Source: Scenedesmus sp. ARA3
Taxonomy: Eukaryota; Chlorophyta; Chlorophyceae; Sphaeropleales; Scenedesmaceae
Assembly: GCA_004335835.1 (NCBI GenBank)
Contig: RWJK01001815.1
Location: forward strand, 1 to 64,000
Length of the DNA: 64,000 bases
Direction: 5' to 3'
Below the pieces are notes generated by a model. The model was not told where the DNA came from and did not search any database. It saw nothing but the letters and a program-made list of their open reading frames with translations. The position numbers and the translations under genes are program-made. This document shows, piece after piece, positions 23,161 through 35,531 of the stretch (position 1 is the first letter of the stretch; every line of letters starts with the position of its first letter).

Positions 23161-25420
23161 GTTGACCCACCAAGCACGCCAGCCATCTTCCAACACCTAC
23201 TCCACCACTCCACACACCACAACAGCACAGCCGAACCAGCCGCCATTTTAATGGCTACCCACTCACCGGTGGATTGGTGCTGTGTGGAAGCCCACAGGCT
23301 TGTTGACTGCGATGAAGTCAGCATCCTCAAACACCCCAACTGCTGCTGCTGCTGCAGCTTCTGACCCAAAAACCTGCCAGCTACCATCCACCACCCCACC
23401 CACGACAACAGCACAGCCGAACCAGCCACCTTCAGAACTCGCTACCCTCTCACCGGTGGATTGGTGGTGTGTGGAAGCCCACAGGTTTGTTTACTGCGAT
23501 GAAGTCAGCATCCTCAAGGACAAGGCCCTGGAGTGTCCTGCATGCAGATTGTTGCTGCTGCTGCTGCTGCTGCCGTTGACCCACCAAGCACGCCAGTCAT
23601 CTCCCAACACCTACCCCACCACTCCACACACCACAACAGCACAGCCGAACCAGCCGCCATTTTATTGGCTACCCACTCACCGGTGGATTGGTGCTGTGTG
23701 GAAGCCCACAGGCTTGTTCACTGCGATGAAGTCGGCATCCTCAAACACCACATCCAGGGGGTTGGTGTCCACAGCAATAGGTACGGAGCGCATCGCCTGG
23801 CGCAGCAGCCGCTCAGCCCTGCACAATGGTGCAAAGCAGCAGGCGGAGTGCAGCAGGCAGGGTTTGAGGGTTAGGTTGAGGTTTGATAACAGGGTTGCGG
23901 CTCAGGCCTGTCAGTACAGCACAGCCCACACCAGCCCACTGGCTTGTTCAGGGCCATTACAAAGCCAGAGAGAAGGACGAACGGGTGCCACACAATCACT
24001 GCATACTGACCTGGCAAGTGGCACCCCGATGTGAGCTGCAATGTCTGCAGGGGCCTGCTGTATGCGCAGGCGCGTGCCTCTGCTGTAACCAGTCTCGTAA
24101 CCATCGCCTTCAACATCACCAGCAGCAGCTGCATCATCGTCGTCGTCGCCGTCTTCGCTGCTGCTGCTTGCAGGATCAGCTGTAGCCGCTGCTGCTGCTG
24201 CTGCTGCTGAATCAGCATCTAGCCCTGCTGCTGCTGCTGCTGCAGGTGTGCCTGCTTGCAGGAATGTTATCTCCAGCGCCTGCCGTCGCTTTGCCTGCTC
24301 TACGTTTGCTGCTTCTGCCAGGAGCTGCTGCAGCTGTGGTATGTCCGGAACAGGCACCGCCTGCAACACAGTCAACAAGGGACGGCCGCTATAGTTCAGT
24401 CTAGAGATGCCGCTACTGTCAAGCACTTTGCTGTTCAGGGCTTCTGTATGCGGAAGCAGCGAGGGCCATCATGCCATGCGCTGCTGCCATGACTGCCTGT
24501 TGTGTTTCCTGCATGTGCTAGATGCTGGCTGCACTGTGAGATACAGGCTACATCACATGTATTGCTGATGTAGCCACCATCCTGCCGCACCTGTTGATGC
24601 TCCTGCTGTTGTTGTTGCTGCTGCTGCTCCGGCTGCTGCTGTTGTTGCTGTGGTAGCAAGTCCGCGCAGCAGCGCTGCACGTGAGCGATCACTCCATCAG
24701 CACGCGTCAGCATAACACCGCATGCAGGGCAGTTGAACCTAACCCTTGCTGCTTTCCTGGCCATGCTCGCGGCAATTTTCTGCCTGATTGCTTCCTGCTG
24801 TGCAGCATCTAGCTGCAGGTCCTGCTTGTGTTTGCGCTTTGACTTTGTCTTGCGCATGACGTCATCCACATCTTGTGCTGCAAGAGCAGGAAGCATAGGT
24901 GATAGGACGACATGTCTACTTGGAAAATCGTGCATGAGATGAACTTCGTGCAGCTGAATAGGGATACTAAGCGGAGCATCACACTGGATGCTGGCATAGC
25001 GGTGCTGTATTTGTGGCACACTACCGGCTGCGGCTCAAGGGGAGCAGCCGAATGTGCCAGGCTGCAGACAGTAGCTGGACATGCATGAGACATCGGGTGT
25101 AGGGTTTACAAGTTAAGCACAAAGCAACCAGAGCTGCAACAGCATATGACGCGGTCAATATGGCAAGCAGTACACTGCAGACTATAGTCTGTACCTGTTA
25201 CGGCAGCTGCTGGCGTGGCTTCATGTTGTTGCTGTGCCTGCATGCTGCTCATTGCTTCAAAAGCACTGTTAGCCTGCTCCAGCCTACTGTATGGTGCGAT
25301 AGCAAGTGTCCTCTTGCTGCCTAGTGCCACAGCAGCAGTCCTTGCTGCTGCTGCCGCTGCTGCTGGTGCGCTTGCGCAGTGCCTCGCTAGCCTGTCAAAC
25401 CTGAGCATGATACGTATCAA
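19238..25420 (-). CDS. RluA-family pseudouridine synthase, organellar-type, with N-terminal zinc-knuckle-like segment
   Basis: Catalyses uridine-to-pseudouridine conversion in RNA. Phase-consistent exons: 25420-25195, 24877-24591, 24360-24011, 23818-23681, 22743-22483, 21828-21675, 20821-20558, 19345-19238; total 595 codons plus stop. The N-terminus ([19 protein letters not shown]) looks like a transit peptide. Residues about 125-146 contain CPACGV...HVQRCC, a C2HC zinc-knuckle-like motif unusual in this family, preceded by a Lys/Arg-rich stretch and followed by poly-Gln. VNKPVGFHT, then [12 protein letters not shown] (catalytic Asp about 397), [14 protein letters not shown], and [20 protein letters not shown] (about 519-538) are diagnostic RluA blocks; HPLTG...YVAPLHGDF ends the fold. 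Poly-Ala/Gln inserts sit between blocks. Exons 4, 5 and 7 are flanked by half-exon arrays. The target RNA is unknown. Confidence 0.93.
19630..20405 (-). repeat. Array of four donor-half copies of pseudouridine synthase exon 7
   Basis: The exon 7 end, reading [19 protein letters not shown] and on to HARALQ|GT (intact at about 20650-20558), is repeated four times downstream with a period of about 210-235 bp (near 20400-20310, 20180-20095, 19950-19865, 19715-19630). Each unit keeps a TGCAG|GT donor. Reading frames through the copies are interrupted by the intronic parts. Confidence 0.93.
20930..21600 (-). repeat. Array of four acceptor-half copies of pseudouridine synthase exon 7
   Basis: The exon 7 start, [19 protein letters not shown] with its CTGCAG acceptor (intact from 20821), recurs upstream near 21018, 21205, 21405 and, decayed, 21600. 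Period is about 190-200 bp. Copies retain CCTGC..G acceptor-like ends. Confidence 0.9.
21940..22000. repeat. (CACAG)n pentanucleotide microsatellite
   Basis: About ten near-perfect CACAG/CAGCA units in the intron between pseudouridine synthase exons 5 and 6. Confidence 0.85.
22200..22420 (-). repeat. Array of three donor-half copies of pseudouridine synthase exon 5
   Basis: The exon 5 end coding VPGVAAAF(R) with donor TTCAG|GTGGGG (intact at 22483) recurs near 22390, 22304 and 22211 together with about 70 bp of intron. Confidence 0.85.
22887..22930. repeat. (CTG)about14 tract
   Basis: Uninterrupted CTG units in the intron between pseudouridine synthase exons 4 and 5, beside the exon 4 half-exon units; shorter CTG runs recur in the other units (23132-23158, 23340-23356, 23553-23574). 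Confidence 0.9.
23015..23520 (-). repeat. Array of three donor-half copies of pseudouridine synthase exon 4
   Basis: The exon 4 end, [19 protein letters not shown] with donor CCACCG|GTGAGT (intact to 23681), recurs three times downstream with a period of about 215-225 bp, ending near 23452, 23270 and 23030. Each unit also contains a CTG run. Confidence 0.92.
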
Positions 25421-26154
25421 ATTCAGCTTTATCTACTTTCGTCGCGCACGAAATTTTGCTGGGTGTTGCGGATCGACAGACAGCGGCCAAAGTTCAAGAA
25501 TTCCTGACAGCACAGCTGGAGAAAGCACATACCAACTGCAGGATACCACGCACGTAACTTTGATGTATTGTTTAGAACGCACGGAACATCAGGTCAACGG
25601 CGAAGGTTTACAACTCAACAGGTGGAGGGTTCTTGGTGCACCACGTGGCACAAGTTGGGTGCACATCCTCTCACCCACATCTTCTCGCCAACATAATAAA
25701 AGGGCCACTAGTACGAGTCAAGACCTCAAATGTGGCCAAGCACTAGCCCCTACAGCAGCAAACATGCAATACTTCCGGCTTTTGCTCAGGACTGGCATCA
25801 TGGCATCAGTCGTAGCCTCACTTCCCACGCACATCCCTCAATCCTTCACATGCTGCACTTCTGGCATGTAATTCAAAACAGCCTGCATGAAGCAGCAATT
25901 CAGCGCCCTGTGAGACACGGCACAAGCTCTCAACAGGCGCGGCACAGTAAAAGTGAAATCTCTCCCCAACATCCTTCATACTATCTCAAGAAACATCTGC
26001 GCAAAACACATCATAGTGCACCATTGTTTTGTACAATCATCTCATCATCAGCAAGCCCAACAACACCTCATACAGCTCTGCTGCACTTTCTCCCACTTGT
26101 TGCTGTTGCATCACCCACACATGGCGCCGCTCAAAGCCCAAACAACCACCGCAT
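25421..26154. other. Intergenic interval upstream of the pseudouridine synthase gene
   Basis: No gene supported. A short palindromic TTTCGT...ACGAAA (about 25437-25453) lies just upstream of the start and could be part of the promoter. The open frames that cross this interval lack coding signals. Confidence 0.4.
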
Positions 26155-29100
26155 CTATGCAGAGCTGATGATGTAGCTGATGATGTAGCTGCTGCTCTCG
26201 ATCATCGGTATCACTTCATTCTGCAAGCCGCCTCCAAATGCATCTGGCCTCGCATGTATTAGCAACGACACCGGCAGCTCGGTGAAATACTGCAGCCAAC
26301 ACAACGCTGCAAACAGCCTGAAGCTCCATTCCACTGCATGCGGACTGCCAGCATTGCTGCATCGCAGCCGCATGTATAGACGCCCACAGGGCTGCTGTGT
26401 CAAAACCCACATCCAATGTGGTTTGCAGCAGCAGCAATGCGGATGCACCACACTCATCACACAAAGTGTAATGTGCTCATCCTTGATCATGTACATGCCA
26501 GGTGCCTCTGCCATGCACTCTGCATGCTCTGTCCCACACCGGCTGTGCGCAATGTTACTGATACTGCAGCAAATCAAGGCGATGCAGGCACAATGGTTGG
26601 CTACAGCTCATCAAGAGCGCCTCAGCAGCACTCCTGTAGAACTGCACCTGCGCAAATGTAGCGCTGACGTTGCTCCCCAGGGACTGCCGACACCAGCAGG
26701 GAACGAGTGGCAACACATGCACAACGCTCATGATGCAGCATCCTGCAAAACATAAGCTGCAGTGGATTCAACGCCGTGTTTCCGTGTGCGAAAGAGCTGC
26801 ACGCGCCACCTTGCTGCTGCAACACAGCAGGCAGCGCAACCGCAGCAAATGAAACCAGCGTCAACATGTCACAGACAGACAGCAAACCTGCAGCAGCATG
26901 AGGGCCAGGAGCTGCAGCATGTGTGCAAGCTGCCTTGACAGCAGGCAGCACACAGCCGTAGCCCATATGATTCACCGCCCACCATACCAGTGCAGGAGCC
27001 TTAGTGACACCAGCACAACCGCCGCACATAAGCTCGTGTGCAGCAAGCAATATGAGCACATAGCCCTGAGAAGGAAAGGCCAAAGCAGATTATATGCAGC
27101 TGGCTAGATGACAACATCTGCTTGTGCAGGTGCCAGGGTGAAGTGCTGCTATAGCCAAAGCGGTGAACGCTGCATGTCATGCAAAGCCAAAGCATGCCAG
27201 TGCATGCCTCAATCGCCTCCTCAATCGTATACTATGCCATAGGGGTAGTACCCTCGTCTGCCAAAAAGAACGATGCTCACCAAGTGTCCCACCAAGTACC
27301 GGAGATGAGTGTGCTGTGACACACAGCAGAGAAGGGCACACACTGCACCGAACATGATGATAGAAAGCTGCGCTGCCCTGCAGGCAACAGTGCTGAAGGA
27401 AACCAGGCAGGCCTACCTAAGCCCTAGCAGTGCATGCGTTTTTGTGCCACACACACGGGTGTGCAGCGTATGCCCTGGATCATAACACGTGTCATAACAC
27501 GACCGGTCTCGCAGAAGCACTCAGACGCAACAGCCAAATCCCAAGCCGTCACCGCTACAGCTGGCAATTCCAGCACCCCTGCACGCATAGTACTGCACAG
27601 CACGTACATACTGCCAACAATGCTCTTGATCAGTAGTACGAGCTGCCAATGTATGCACGCACGCGCCCAAGTCTCGGAGTGTGTAAAACCGCTCACACCC
27701 TCCCAAGCTACACTACAGTTTTGCACCTGGTGCCCAACACTGCCAAAATCTTGCTGCTGGAGGGCAGCAATGGAGATAACACCGCCACAAATCATATACA
27801 CGGCAACGCCAACCAAACCCCCAAACTTCCACACGACAGTTAGCAGGTGTGGCCCTTCATTTGACCACACCATCTCACCACGTGCTGACCACCACGAATT
27901 TAGGCATGCCATTCCCGGGGGCTTGGGGCGCTGCACGTGTTGCACAGGGCACCAGACAAAACAAGGACACCATGGTTTTTAACTGCGTCTCAGCAGGGCA
28001 CGGGATGGCATCTAACAGCTGTGGCTGCCGACAAGGCACTACACCACCTAAGGGTGTCGAAAGTGTTGAGGTTCAGAGCAGAGCGCTCCTGAACCACAAC
28101 ACGCTACACACCAGACGCGCCGGACCAAACAAGCCTACCAGACCAAAAAAACCTACAGAAGCACAGCTAGCATCAGCAGAGGCAGTGAGAGCAAACGAGC
28201 AAGCAGGAGCATGGCGCAAATGGCAGCAGTAGTAGCTGCCAAAAACAACCTGAAGTGTGCACACGCACACTTGTGCAGGTGATGTAGACCAGCAGACTGC
28301 TCTTCATCAGGATAGGTGGTAGTTGTGTCTGCCAAGGGTGCCAGTCAGCAAACACAAGGCAACCTTGACAGACCATACTGGGTTTGCTCACAATGCACGG
28401 TGCTTCCACCAGATAAGCAGCACAAGAGCAACGGGACACACAGCGCATACACACAGATAGCGGTAAAACACACGAAACTAGTATGCAGTACGTAGTATAC
28501 CTGATACTAAACACAGCATGTGCATGCACACACAGCAACATCAAGCACACACGATTACGCTACCTAGCATGACCTCGGCCAAAGCACAGCCCACACAGCC
28601 GTTATCAAGGCGCAAAGCAAATGAACAGACAAAACCCAAGCAAGCAGGCACACAGACATCAATCCTAGTGGCATTGTGGCCACAACAAGAATCCCTCTAG
28701 CGCGTTCACCGCCAGCAGTGCCTATGTGTAGCAGACGCGAGCACATCAGCAAAGCAGCAGAGCTCAAACCATCCCGCAGCAACCACCATGACCTTTCCAG
28801 CCGCAGACAATGCATGCCAAAGGAAGCAGCGACAGTGCACAGATGGCAGACGTAGACAGCATGCCTACGCCTGCGCCATTTCGTATGCAATGCGTAGGAG
28901 CTGCATGTAACAAGAACACGCAGCGCCAACACCAGCCAAACCGCCACAGTGGCACCAGCCACCCAACATACCACTACTTACCAGCACTTTGTTTGCACTG
29001 CGATTCACGAGCAAGGCACTAAGGTACTACAACGCAATAAGCTACTTGCTTTCAAAGAGGCAGAGCTGCGTGCCAATAACAAACCAGGGGTCGACGCATG

Positions 29101-29884
29101 CAGGCACGGCAGCAGCTGGGTAGCAGCCAGCAAAAGGCCGCAACTGCCACTTGCTACTGCCACAGGCTGCTAGTTTGCTACTGCCACAGGCTACTAGTTT
29201 AATAAATTCCGAAGTGCACCACATGCATTGCACAGGAGCAAGCATGTTGAGCTTACTAGTAAAGCAGGCAGCAGCTGGCCCAAGAGAGGTGCTGGATGCG
29301 TGCTTGCCACCCGCTCCACCAGCAGCAACTGGCAGCTACAGCTGCCTGAGGCACACCACAAAAGCAAGTGATGCGCTGCCATGCACCTGCCAACAACTGC
29401 ACACAACCCTCAAGCCTGGCACAAACCCACCAGTGCACAATTGTGCATCACTCCTTGCCGTCCTGTTTGTGCACGCTCAGTGCTGCTTCATGCCCCAAAA
29501 TAGGTTATCAATCACGCGAGTATCAGCTTGGCACAGGACCATGCTGCAACGCCTCACAACCCACGCACATTGCACCCAGGCTATACATAAGCAGAAACAG
29601 GCACCATTGCTGCCAGCACAGCTCGCCCACACACCAAAATGCTGCCGCAGCTCTGTGCATGCAGTGCCAGCTGGCATCATCCCCAATTGTTCAACAAGCT
29701 TTGCGCAGAAATCACCCGCACCCACAACTGCGCAGCAACAACAACGCACCAGCGGTAGGGCTGACATGCATCGCCAAGCCACCAGGCCACAAGCGAGTAA
29801 ACCAGCTGCACTGTCAACACGCACATGCACAAGCCCTGGCTGCCTTGAAACCGGCGGGGCCAATGCACGCGCGGGCCAACTCAA
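26155..29884 (-). CDS. Unresolved candidate gene, possibly a multi-pass membrane protein
   Basis: I do not recognise it. Several minus-strand open segments are hydrophobic and look translated: 28974-28564 (AVWLVLALRVLVTC ... LMSVCLLAWVLSVHLLCAL), 27945-27424 (GLVGVAVYMICGGVISIAAL; LVLLIKSIVGSMYVL), 27083-26622 (LLILLAAHEL; LTLVSFAAVALPAVL) and 26577-26155 (FRLFAALCWLQYFTELPVSL ... stop). I could not build a phase-consistent model, and two frames compete in the last segment. It lies between two minus-strand genes and could also be long 3' UTR plus debris. Confidence 0.25.
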
Positions 29885-29974
29885 TGCACAGCCAGCGAAT
29901 CAACAGCGCGCAATGCAGCCAATGAGCGCATGTACTTTGCACATGCACAAGCAAGCCACACCACTCAAGCCTGA

Positions 29975-32339
29975 TCAGCACAGCAGAGACTGGCTGGCAA
30001 TCGCAGCACTCAACGCACTCGTCTGGCTCAACAGGCCAGGGCGGCGCTTGGCTGCCGCAACACGGCTGCCCTGCACATCCCTGCGCAACATGTCCTGACG
30101 TCCCTGCTGCAGGCCCTGCTGCTGCTTCTGCTGCTCGCTGCTGCTGCGGGACCTGGGGAACAGGTCATAGCTGCCCTCGCTGGCGCTGTAGCAGCTGCTG
30201 CTGCTGCAGTTGAAGCGCGAGATGTCAAGCGGGGACAGGCCGCGCACGTGGCTGCTGCCGCCGGTCGCAGAGCTGCGGCGCGCAGCCGGCACCGCCGGCT
30301 GCTGTTGCTGCTGCTGCTGCATCGCAGCCAGCTCCGAGCGGTAGAACTCCTGCCCGGCGCGTGTTGAGTTACTGTTGGTGCGGATGGCAACGCCTGCTGG
30401 CTCTGCAAAGTCGTCGTCCTCATCACCGCCCCAGTAGGACGCTGCTCCAAAGTACCCTGACTGCTTGCCAGCCCAGCTGTCGGCTGCCGCGCCAGAGTAC
30501 ACAATGCAGGACACGTCACCGCCCAAAGCAGTAAAGTTGTGTGGCGCATACACATCTCCGTGCACAGCTGGCGTGTCTGCATCAGCTGCTGCAGCCAGCA
30601 CGCCGAGGGGGCTACTGCCGCCCAGGCTGCCGCACAGCAGCACGTTGCTGCCGCTGTTGTGGCCAGCCTGCTGCGCTGCGCGCTTTGCGGCACCCACATC
30701 TGAACCCTGGACGTTGAAGGCACAGCAGGAGCTCATCTGGCTGGTGGTGCGCCCCACCACAGCGAGGCCCTCGCAGGACCAGTCTGCGTATGCTGCGGCT
30801 GCTGCGGCTGCATCAGGGCTGCTGCCGCTGCCGCTGCCGCTGCTGCGCGGCAGCACTGGCACGTCGTCTGCGCTGCTGGGCAGCCACCTGCTGATCATGG
30901 AGGAGGCCGTGCGCCAGGGCGGGCAGCTGGCTGTCGTCTCTGCAAACACCAGCTGCATCTGCACGCACGAGCGTTACAGCAGCAGCAGCGCAGCATGGTG
31001 AGTGAAGTACGCCGTACTTGTGGACTTGAAGCGCATAAGGCAGCTAGCAGTATGGACGGGTCTTGACAGAGAAAGGGTGCAAGGCAGCAGCCTGCACAGC
31101 TGCGACGAACAAAACCGCTATTGTATGCACAGGAGCCATGCATGCAAACCATCCTCACCATACCCTGCAATACACAAAGACAATTGCATAGAGAACCGCA
31201 CAGGCGACTGCAAACTCCACAGCACAATGCGCACCTGCATGCACATGAACTCCACCACTGCCACCAGCTGGTCCGCAGTGCCCACAAACAGGCCGGGCAG
31301 CTGCTCCCACAGGCGCTGGTACGCAGGCGTTGCGTTGGACAGCAGGAATGCATCCCTGAAAGAGGGGTCGATCACAAACAGCTGCGCCGCAGTCGGCGTG
31401 CAGCAGCTGCTGCTGTCTGGGCTGCTGCCTGGTGAGGCATCAGCTTCCTGGCTGCAGCCTGCTTGCAGGACAGCGAGTAACAGCGGCACAGCAGACACAA
31501 TGATACCAGAATCACAGGTACTTTGATAAAAGGGTATGTTTCATACATGCAGCTGATGCTGTTGTGATCAAGCCGAGGCAGGGCTTGCGCTCCCGAGGCA
31601 GCACTGCTGCTACTGCTGCAGTAAAACAAACTTGCAGGAAAAGCCACAAAACGTGTCTGCTGCTGGATTTAGCTGCAAAAACTACACACCCAGGACGCAC
31701 CTGTCACACCTGCCACAACAAAGGTGTGGCGCAGGGCCACCTGTGCTGCATTGCTGGGCCGTCCAGTCCTCAAGCAGACCAGGTGGCCTCTGCTGGCCAG
31801 TACCTCTGCGAATGCGTGCAGATCCACAGCCTCGCCATGCAAAGCGATCTCAAGGGCCTGCTCTGAATCCCGCAGCAGCTGCAGTACAACAAAAGGGCAT
31901 GCAGCACGCACCGCAGGCGAGTGGTCAGCACAGCAGCAGAGGGAGAGGTACTGCTGACATCAACAGCATATGCTGCGAGTCCGGGGCCCTCAGGCAGCTT
32001 CACGTCGATTCAATTTTGCAAAATAAACGTAGATTCCCTACTGTGAGGCTCGCGCGAGTGCCGCAGGAGCCCAAGCAAGGCGCACCTGCTTCCTTGTCTT
32101 CGACGCGCTGCTCAGCAAAGATCGCAGATGCTGTGCTGCCACTGCCACGTTATCATGAAGCAGGGAAGCGTCATCAAGCTGCGGAAACAGGCAGAGCAGT
32201 CCGGCGCGCACCCAGTCAGTCGACACGCGGTGTTGCGTGTACCTATAGGTCTGCTGGCTGCTGCAGTTCTTGGTGCAAACAATACAGGCCTTACCTCAAT
32301 CTCAAAAAGTGCAAGGGATGGTGCCCGATTGTGGGCCAT
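29975..32339 (-). CDS. DUF506 / PDDEXK-like family protein (plant-lineage)
   Basis: Five phase-consistent exons, 32339-32295, 32250-32086, 31878-31701, 31458-31235, 30958-29975, give 531 codons plus stop. The diagnostic DUF506 core spans residues about 155-235: LFVIDPSFRDAFLL, then AYQRLWEQLPGLFVGTADQL, and across the next junction SCPPWRTASSMISRWLP. Land-plant relatives have the same FRxxFE / LPxxFVG / PPWRxxxYMxxKW series; their function is not settled, a degenerate nuclease fold being proposed. Exon 3 (ALEIALHGEAVDLHAFAEVL ... ALRHTFVVAG) matches the middle of the family. The long final exon is low-complexity: Ser/Gly/Ala-rich, acidic GGDEDDDFAE, poly-Gln. No half-exon arrays occur here, in contrast to its neighbours. 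Confidence 0.85.
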
Positions 32340-33346
32340 TCACGAGAGCAGAGGCTTCCCGATGCACCGGCTGCTAGAAGCGGAGTCTGTTGATTAGATG
32401 ATAAGAAAGCAAAAATGCAGTCCACGTTCGCCTTCGCAGCCAGAGCGGTGCAGAACTATAAATGCTCCCCGAGGTTTCGGGATGCTGCTGCAAGCAATGA
32501 ACGATACTAACTCGTGTGTGGAGCTGTGAGGATAAAAGGACTACAATGGAGAGATGTTGGAGGTGACCATCAGCTTCAGTGCGCACGAAGTATGACACAC
32601 ACCAAGGCTGACAAGGCGCGCGAATGCGTGGCTCTTCAGCCGCGAAAAAAGTGGTACAGCGACAAGGACAGTATACCCAAGCCACAAAGCACCTTCTTTT
32701 CTCGTGCTTGCAGGAACGCCGTAGCTGGTATCGGTCAAAAGTGGTTGGTGGGAACGTGGCAGTACTAAACGCCCTGAGACGAATTGTCAAAAGCTTGTGT
32801 TAAGCTGTACTGAAGACCTTACAAGGTAACACAACAAGTTGGTTCAATGCGTGAGTCAAAGGGTGGCAGGTGCCGTTCGAGCGGGCGCATGTTCGCCATG
32901 ACAGACACAAGAATTATGTCGGGCCTGGCCCCACCGAAAACCTAAGCTTTGTCTGAAATGCTGAATTACTGTACAATGAACATTTTCATGGACGATGCGG
33001 GCGAGGACTGGCATCAAAGGCTGCATCCATGGTTTGCGCGCCAGTGCGTCGCACTAGTGAGCTGAGCCAACCTGCCACACGGGCAAGTGGAAGCACGAAC
33101 CCTAAGTTTGCTTCCTCAATCTTACTTTGTGAATTCGTTTTCATTGTTTTCCTTTCGGCACAAGCCGCTTATGCCTGGCTTGCAGTGCGCACGCACGTGC
33201 AGCACATGCGCCTGCCACTGGCAGGCACACGGGTCCTCCGTGCCGTGCACAGCATGCACCTGGTGAAAGCTATGATTATCTCATGAAGCATGCTTAACCC
33301 TTCTCTGGAATTAACAGCTTTATCTGCTCTGCAGTCATCAGCTTCC
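32340..33346. other. Intergenic region upstream of the DUF506 gene
   Basis: No gene supported. It should contain the DUF506 promoter. A plus-strand frame at 33029-33286 has a hydrophobic stretch (FVFIVFLSAQAAYAWLAV) but no other support. Confidence 0.4.
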
Positions 33347-34723
33347 TCAGGCACCGCAGTGGTGCGGCAGCACTGCTGCTGCTGCTGCCAGCAGTGCGCG
33401 GCACAACTGCTGCATATGCACTACTGCCGCCGCTCGAAGGGCGTTCAAGGGACCTTGAGTAAGTTTATCGGAAGTGATGGCGCCAACTATGGAAGGCTGC
33501 TTTTGGAAGCCAGTACTACTGGATTGTGACAATCGGCGTGCAAGCTGCTCTGAGCAGTGCACCCTAGCCGCTGCGCTATTGTGCCTTGGCATGCCACAGA
33601 CGCCTTGAGGATGCCGCCTGCTGGCTGCCAGGCATCGCATGCAGACTTGCTTGCAGGATTGACAACCAGACGTCCCAGGCTGCTGCCAGGCGCTGCAGGC
33701 TGCTGCCAGGCACTGCAGGCTGCTGCCAGGCACTGCAGGCTGAAGCGCTTGCAACACCAGGCCCAAGGCATGCGTGCATGTCTTTCAATTGGCACTTACA
33801 CATGACGTCGAGTTGATGATGCGTGTGCGTTTGGGTTGCTTGGCTGTACATGAACGCACCAGTCGTTATNNNNNNNNNNNNNNNNNNNNNNNNNNNNNNN
33901 NNNNNNNNNNNNNNNNNNNNNNNNNNNNNNNNNNNNNNNNNNNNNNNNNNNNNNNNNNNNNNNNNTGGGGTTCTGTTAGGTTACTGGTGTCTAGGTTCAT
34001 TGCTCATTTTTTTGAAAAGGCTTGGGGTTTGCGTAATGCTTGCAAACACGAGGGTGTAGTTGCCGCTCCTTTGGGGCGCGGGGCCGATGGCGTTGATGCT
34101 ATGGCTTGATGAGTGACATGATGATGATGATGACGTCAGGGAGATACTTTCTCTGTGTGCTGCCAACAGGCAGGCCAGCTGGTGCTGGTACATACTGTCA
34201 AACTTCAAGCTGGAATCCTGCAAAGGGGTCGGATGTGGCAGGGTGCACAAACATGTCAGAGGCATGAACGCAATGCATGGTGACAGAGCTACCAATTGGT
34301 TTGCAAACAGCCTTCACTGCAACTACAGTAGAACCTCAAAGTAACGACACGTCAGGCTGTCCCCAAAGTGCCCGAAGTGGCGCAAAACTGTCGCGAAGGA
34401 ACGACAAACACACAGTAACGACAATCTAGGCTGTCCCCAGTGGTGTCGTTACTTCGGAGTTTTACTGCACACTGGCGCACTGAAACACACCTGGAAACTA
34501 GCGCCAACGCAAGCATTGTGTCGTGCGCCTCCAACAGCTTCCAAAAAAGGCAGCAATGCAGCTCTTTAGAGCCACCCGCCCCAACAGCGCCGCATCAGAT
34601 GGCAGCAGTGCCAGTTGCGGTAGTGTGCTGTTGCTGAGCTGCGGCTGTGTCACTGTCACACGCCCGCCTGCAGTCTGCCAGGTACACCTGCGCCAGATGG
34701 CGCCAGCGCCAGTGGCAGCGCTA

Positions 34724-34756
<33 letters not shown>

Positions 34757-34896
34757 AACTACAGCCTTATCTGCTTCACACGCCCGCCTGCATTGCTCCA
34801 GGTAAACCTGCACCCGCTCCTTCGAGCAGCGCATGAGGTGGTCAAGCAGCAAGACCTGCAGCATAGCGTTGCTGGTGCCGCTGCTGCTGATTTTGA

Positions 34897-34933
<37 letters not shown>

Positions 34934-35496
34934 ATCAGCTGTGCTCAACAACGCCTCCAGAGCTTCGTAGTGTGCATCACCTGAAAAGCAGTAGCAGCGG
35001 CGAACAGCAAAGCAGCAGGAGCGTTGGTCAACGGCACTTGCACCAACATGCACTCCTGCCACCCAACAGTGTTAAAGTCTTGTCAAGTGGCCAACATGAT
35101 CACCTGCCAGCGTAAGCCGTACTGCTGCTGCCACTGCTGCTGCTGCTCCCAACATGCTATACTGCCTTGCCCACACAGCAAAGCATCCCCGTCAAGAGGA
35201 CTGAGCAGCAGAGCACACAGCAACAACTTCAGCTGGCTATACCATGTCTGCTGTAACCTGGACACTCACCTGCTACCAGCCAGCGTCCAATTCCTCCACT
35301 CTGCAGCGCCTTATGCACCTGCCTAGCCAACTCAGGCCTGCAGCAGCACTGTTGCAGCACCTGCAGCCGCCGCACCACTTTATCAGCTGACGAGGCCAGC
35401 AGCTGAGGCTGACCCAGCACCGCACGCTGCAGTGCGGCTGCACCAGCATCAGCGCTGTTGCTGTGCTGCTGTGGGCTCCAGGACATGTCCAGTGTT

Positions 35497-35531
<35 letters not shown>

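Noticed and set aside
19630..23520. CRISPR-like array or tandem small genes
   Set aside because: Units contain recognisable enzyme exon pieces and splice sites, vary in sequence, and lie inside introns of a eukaryotic gene.
31512..31630. Extra DUF506 exon between 31701 and 31458
   Set aside because: Direct joining of 31701 to 31458 keeps phase (VTG|CSQEAD); inclusion would need a weak donor and a different acceptor in the next exon.
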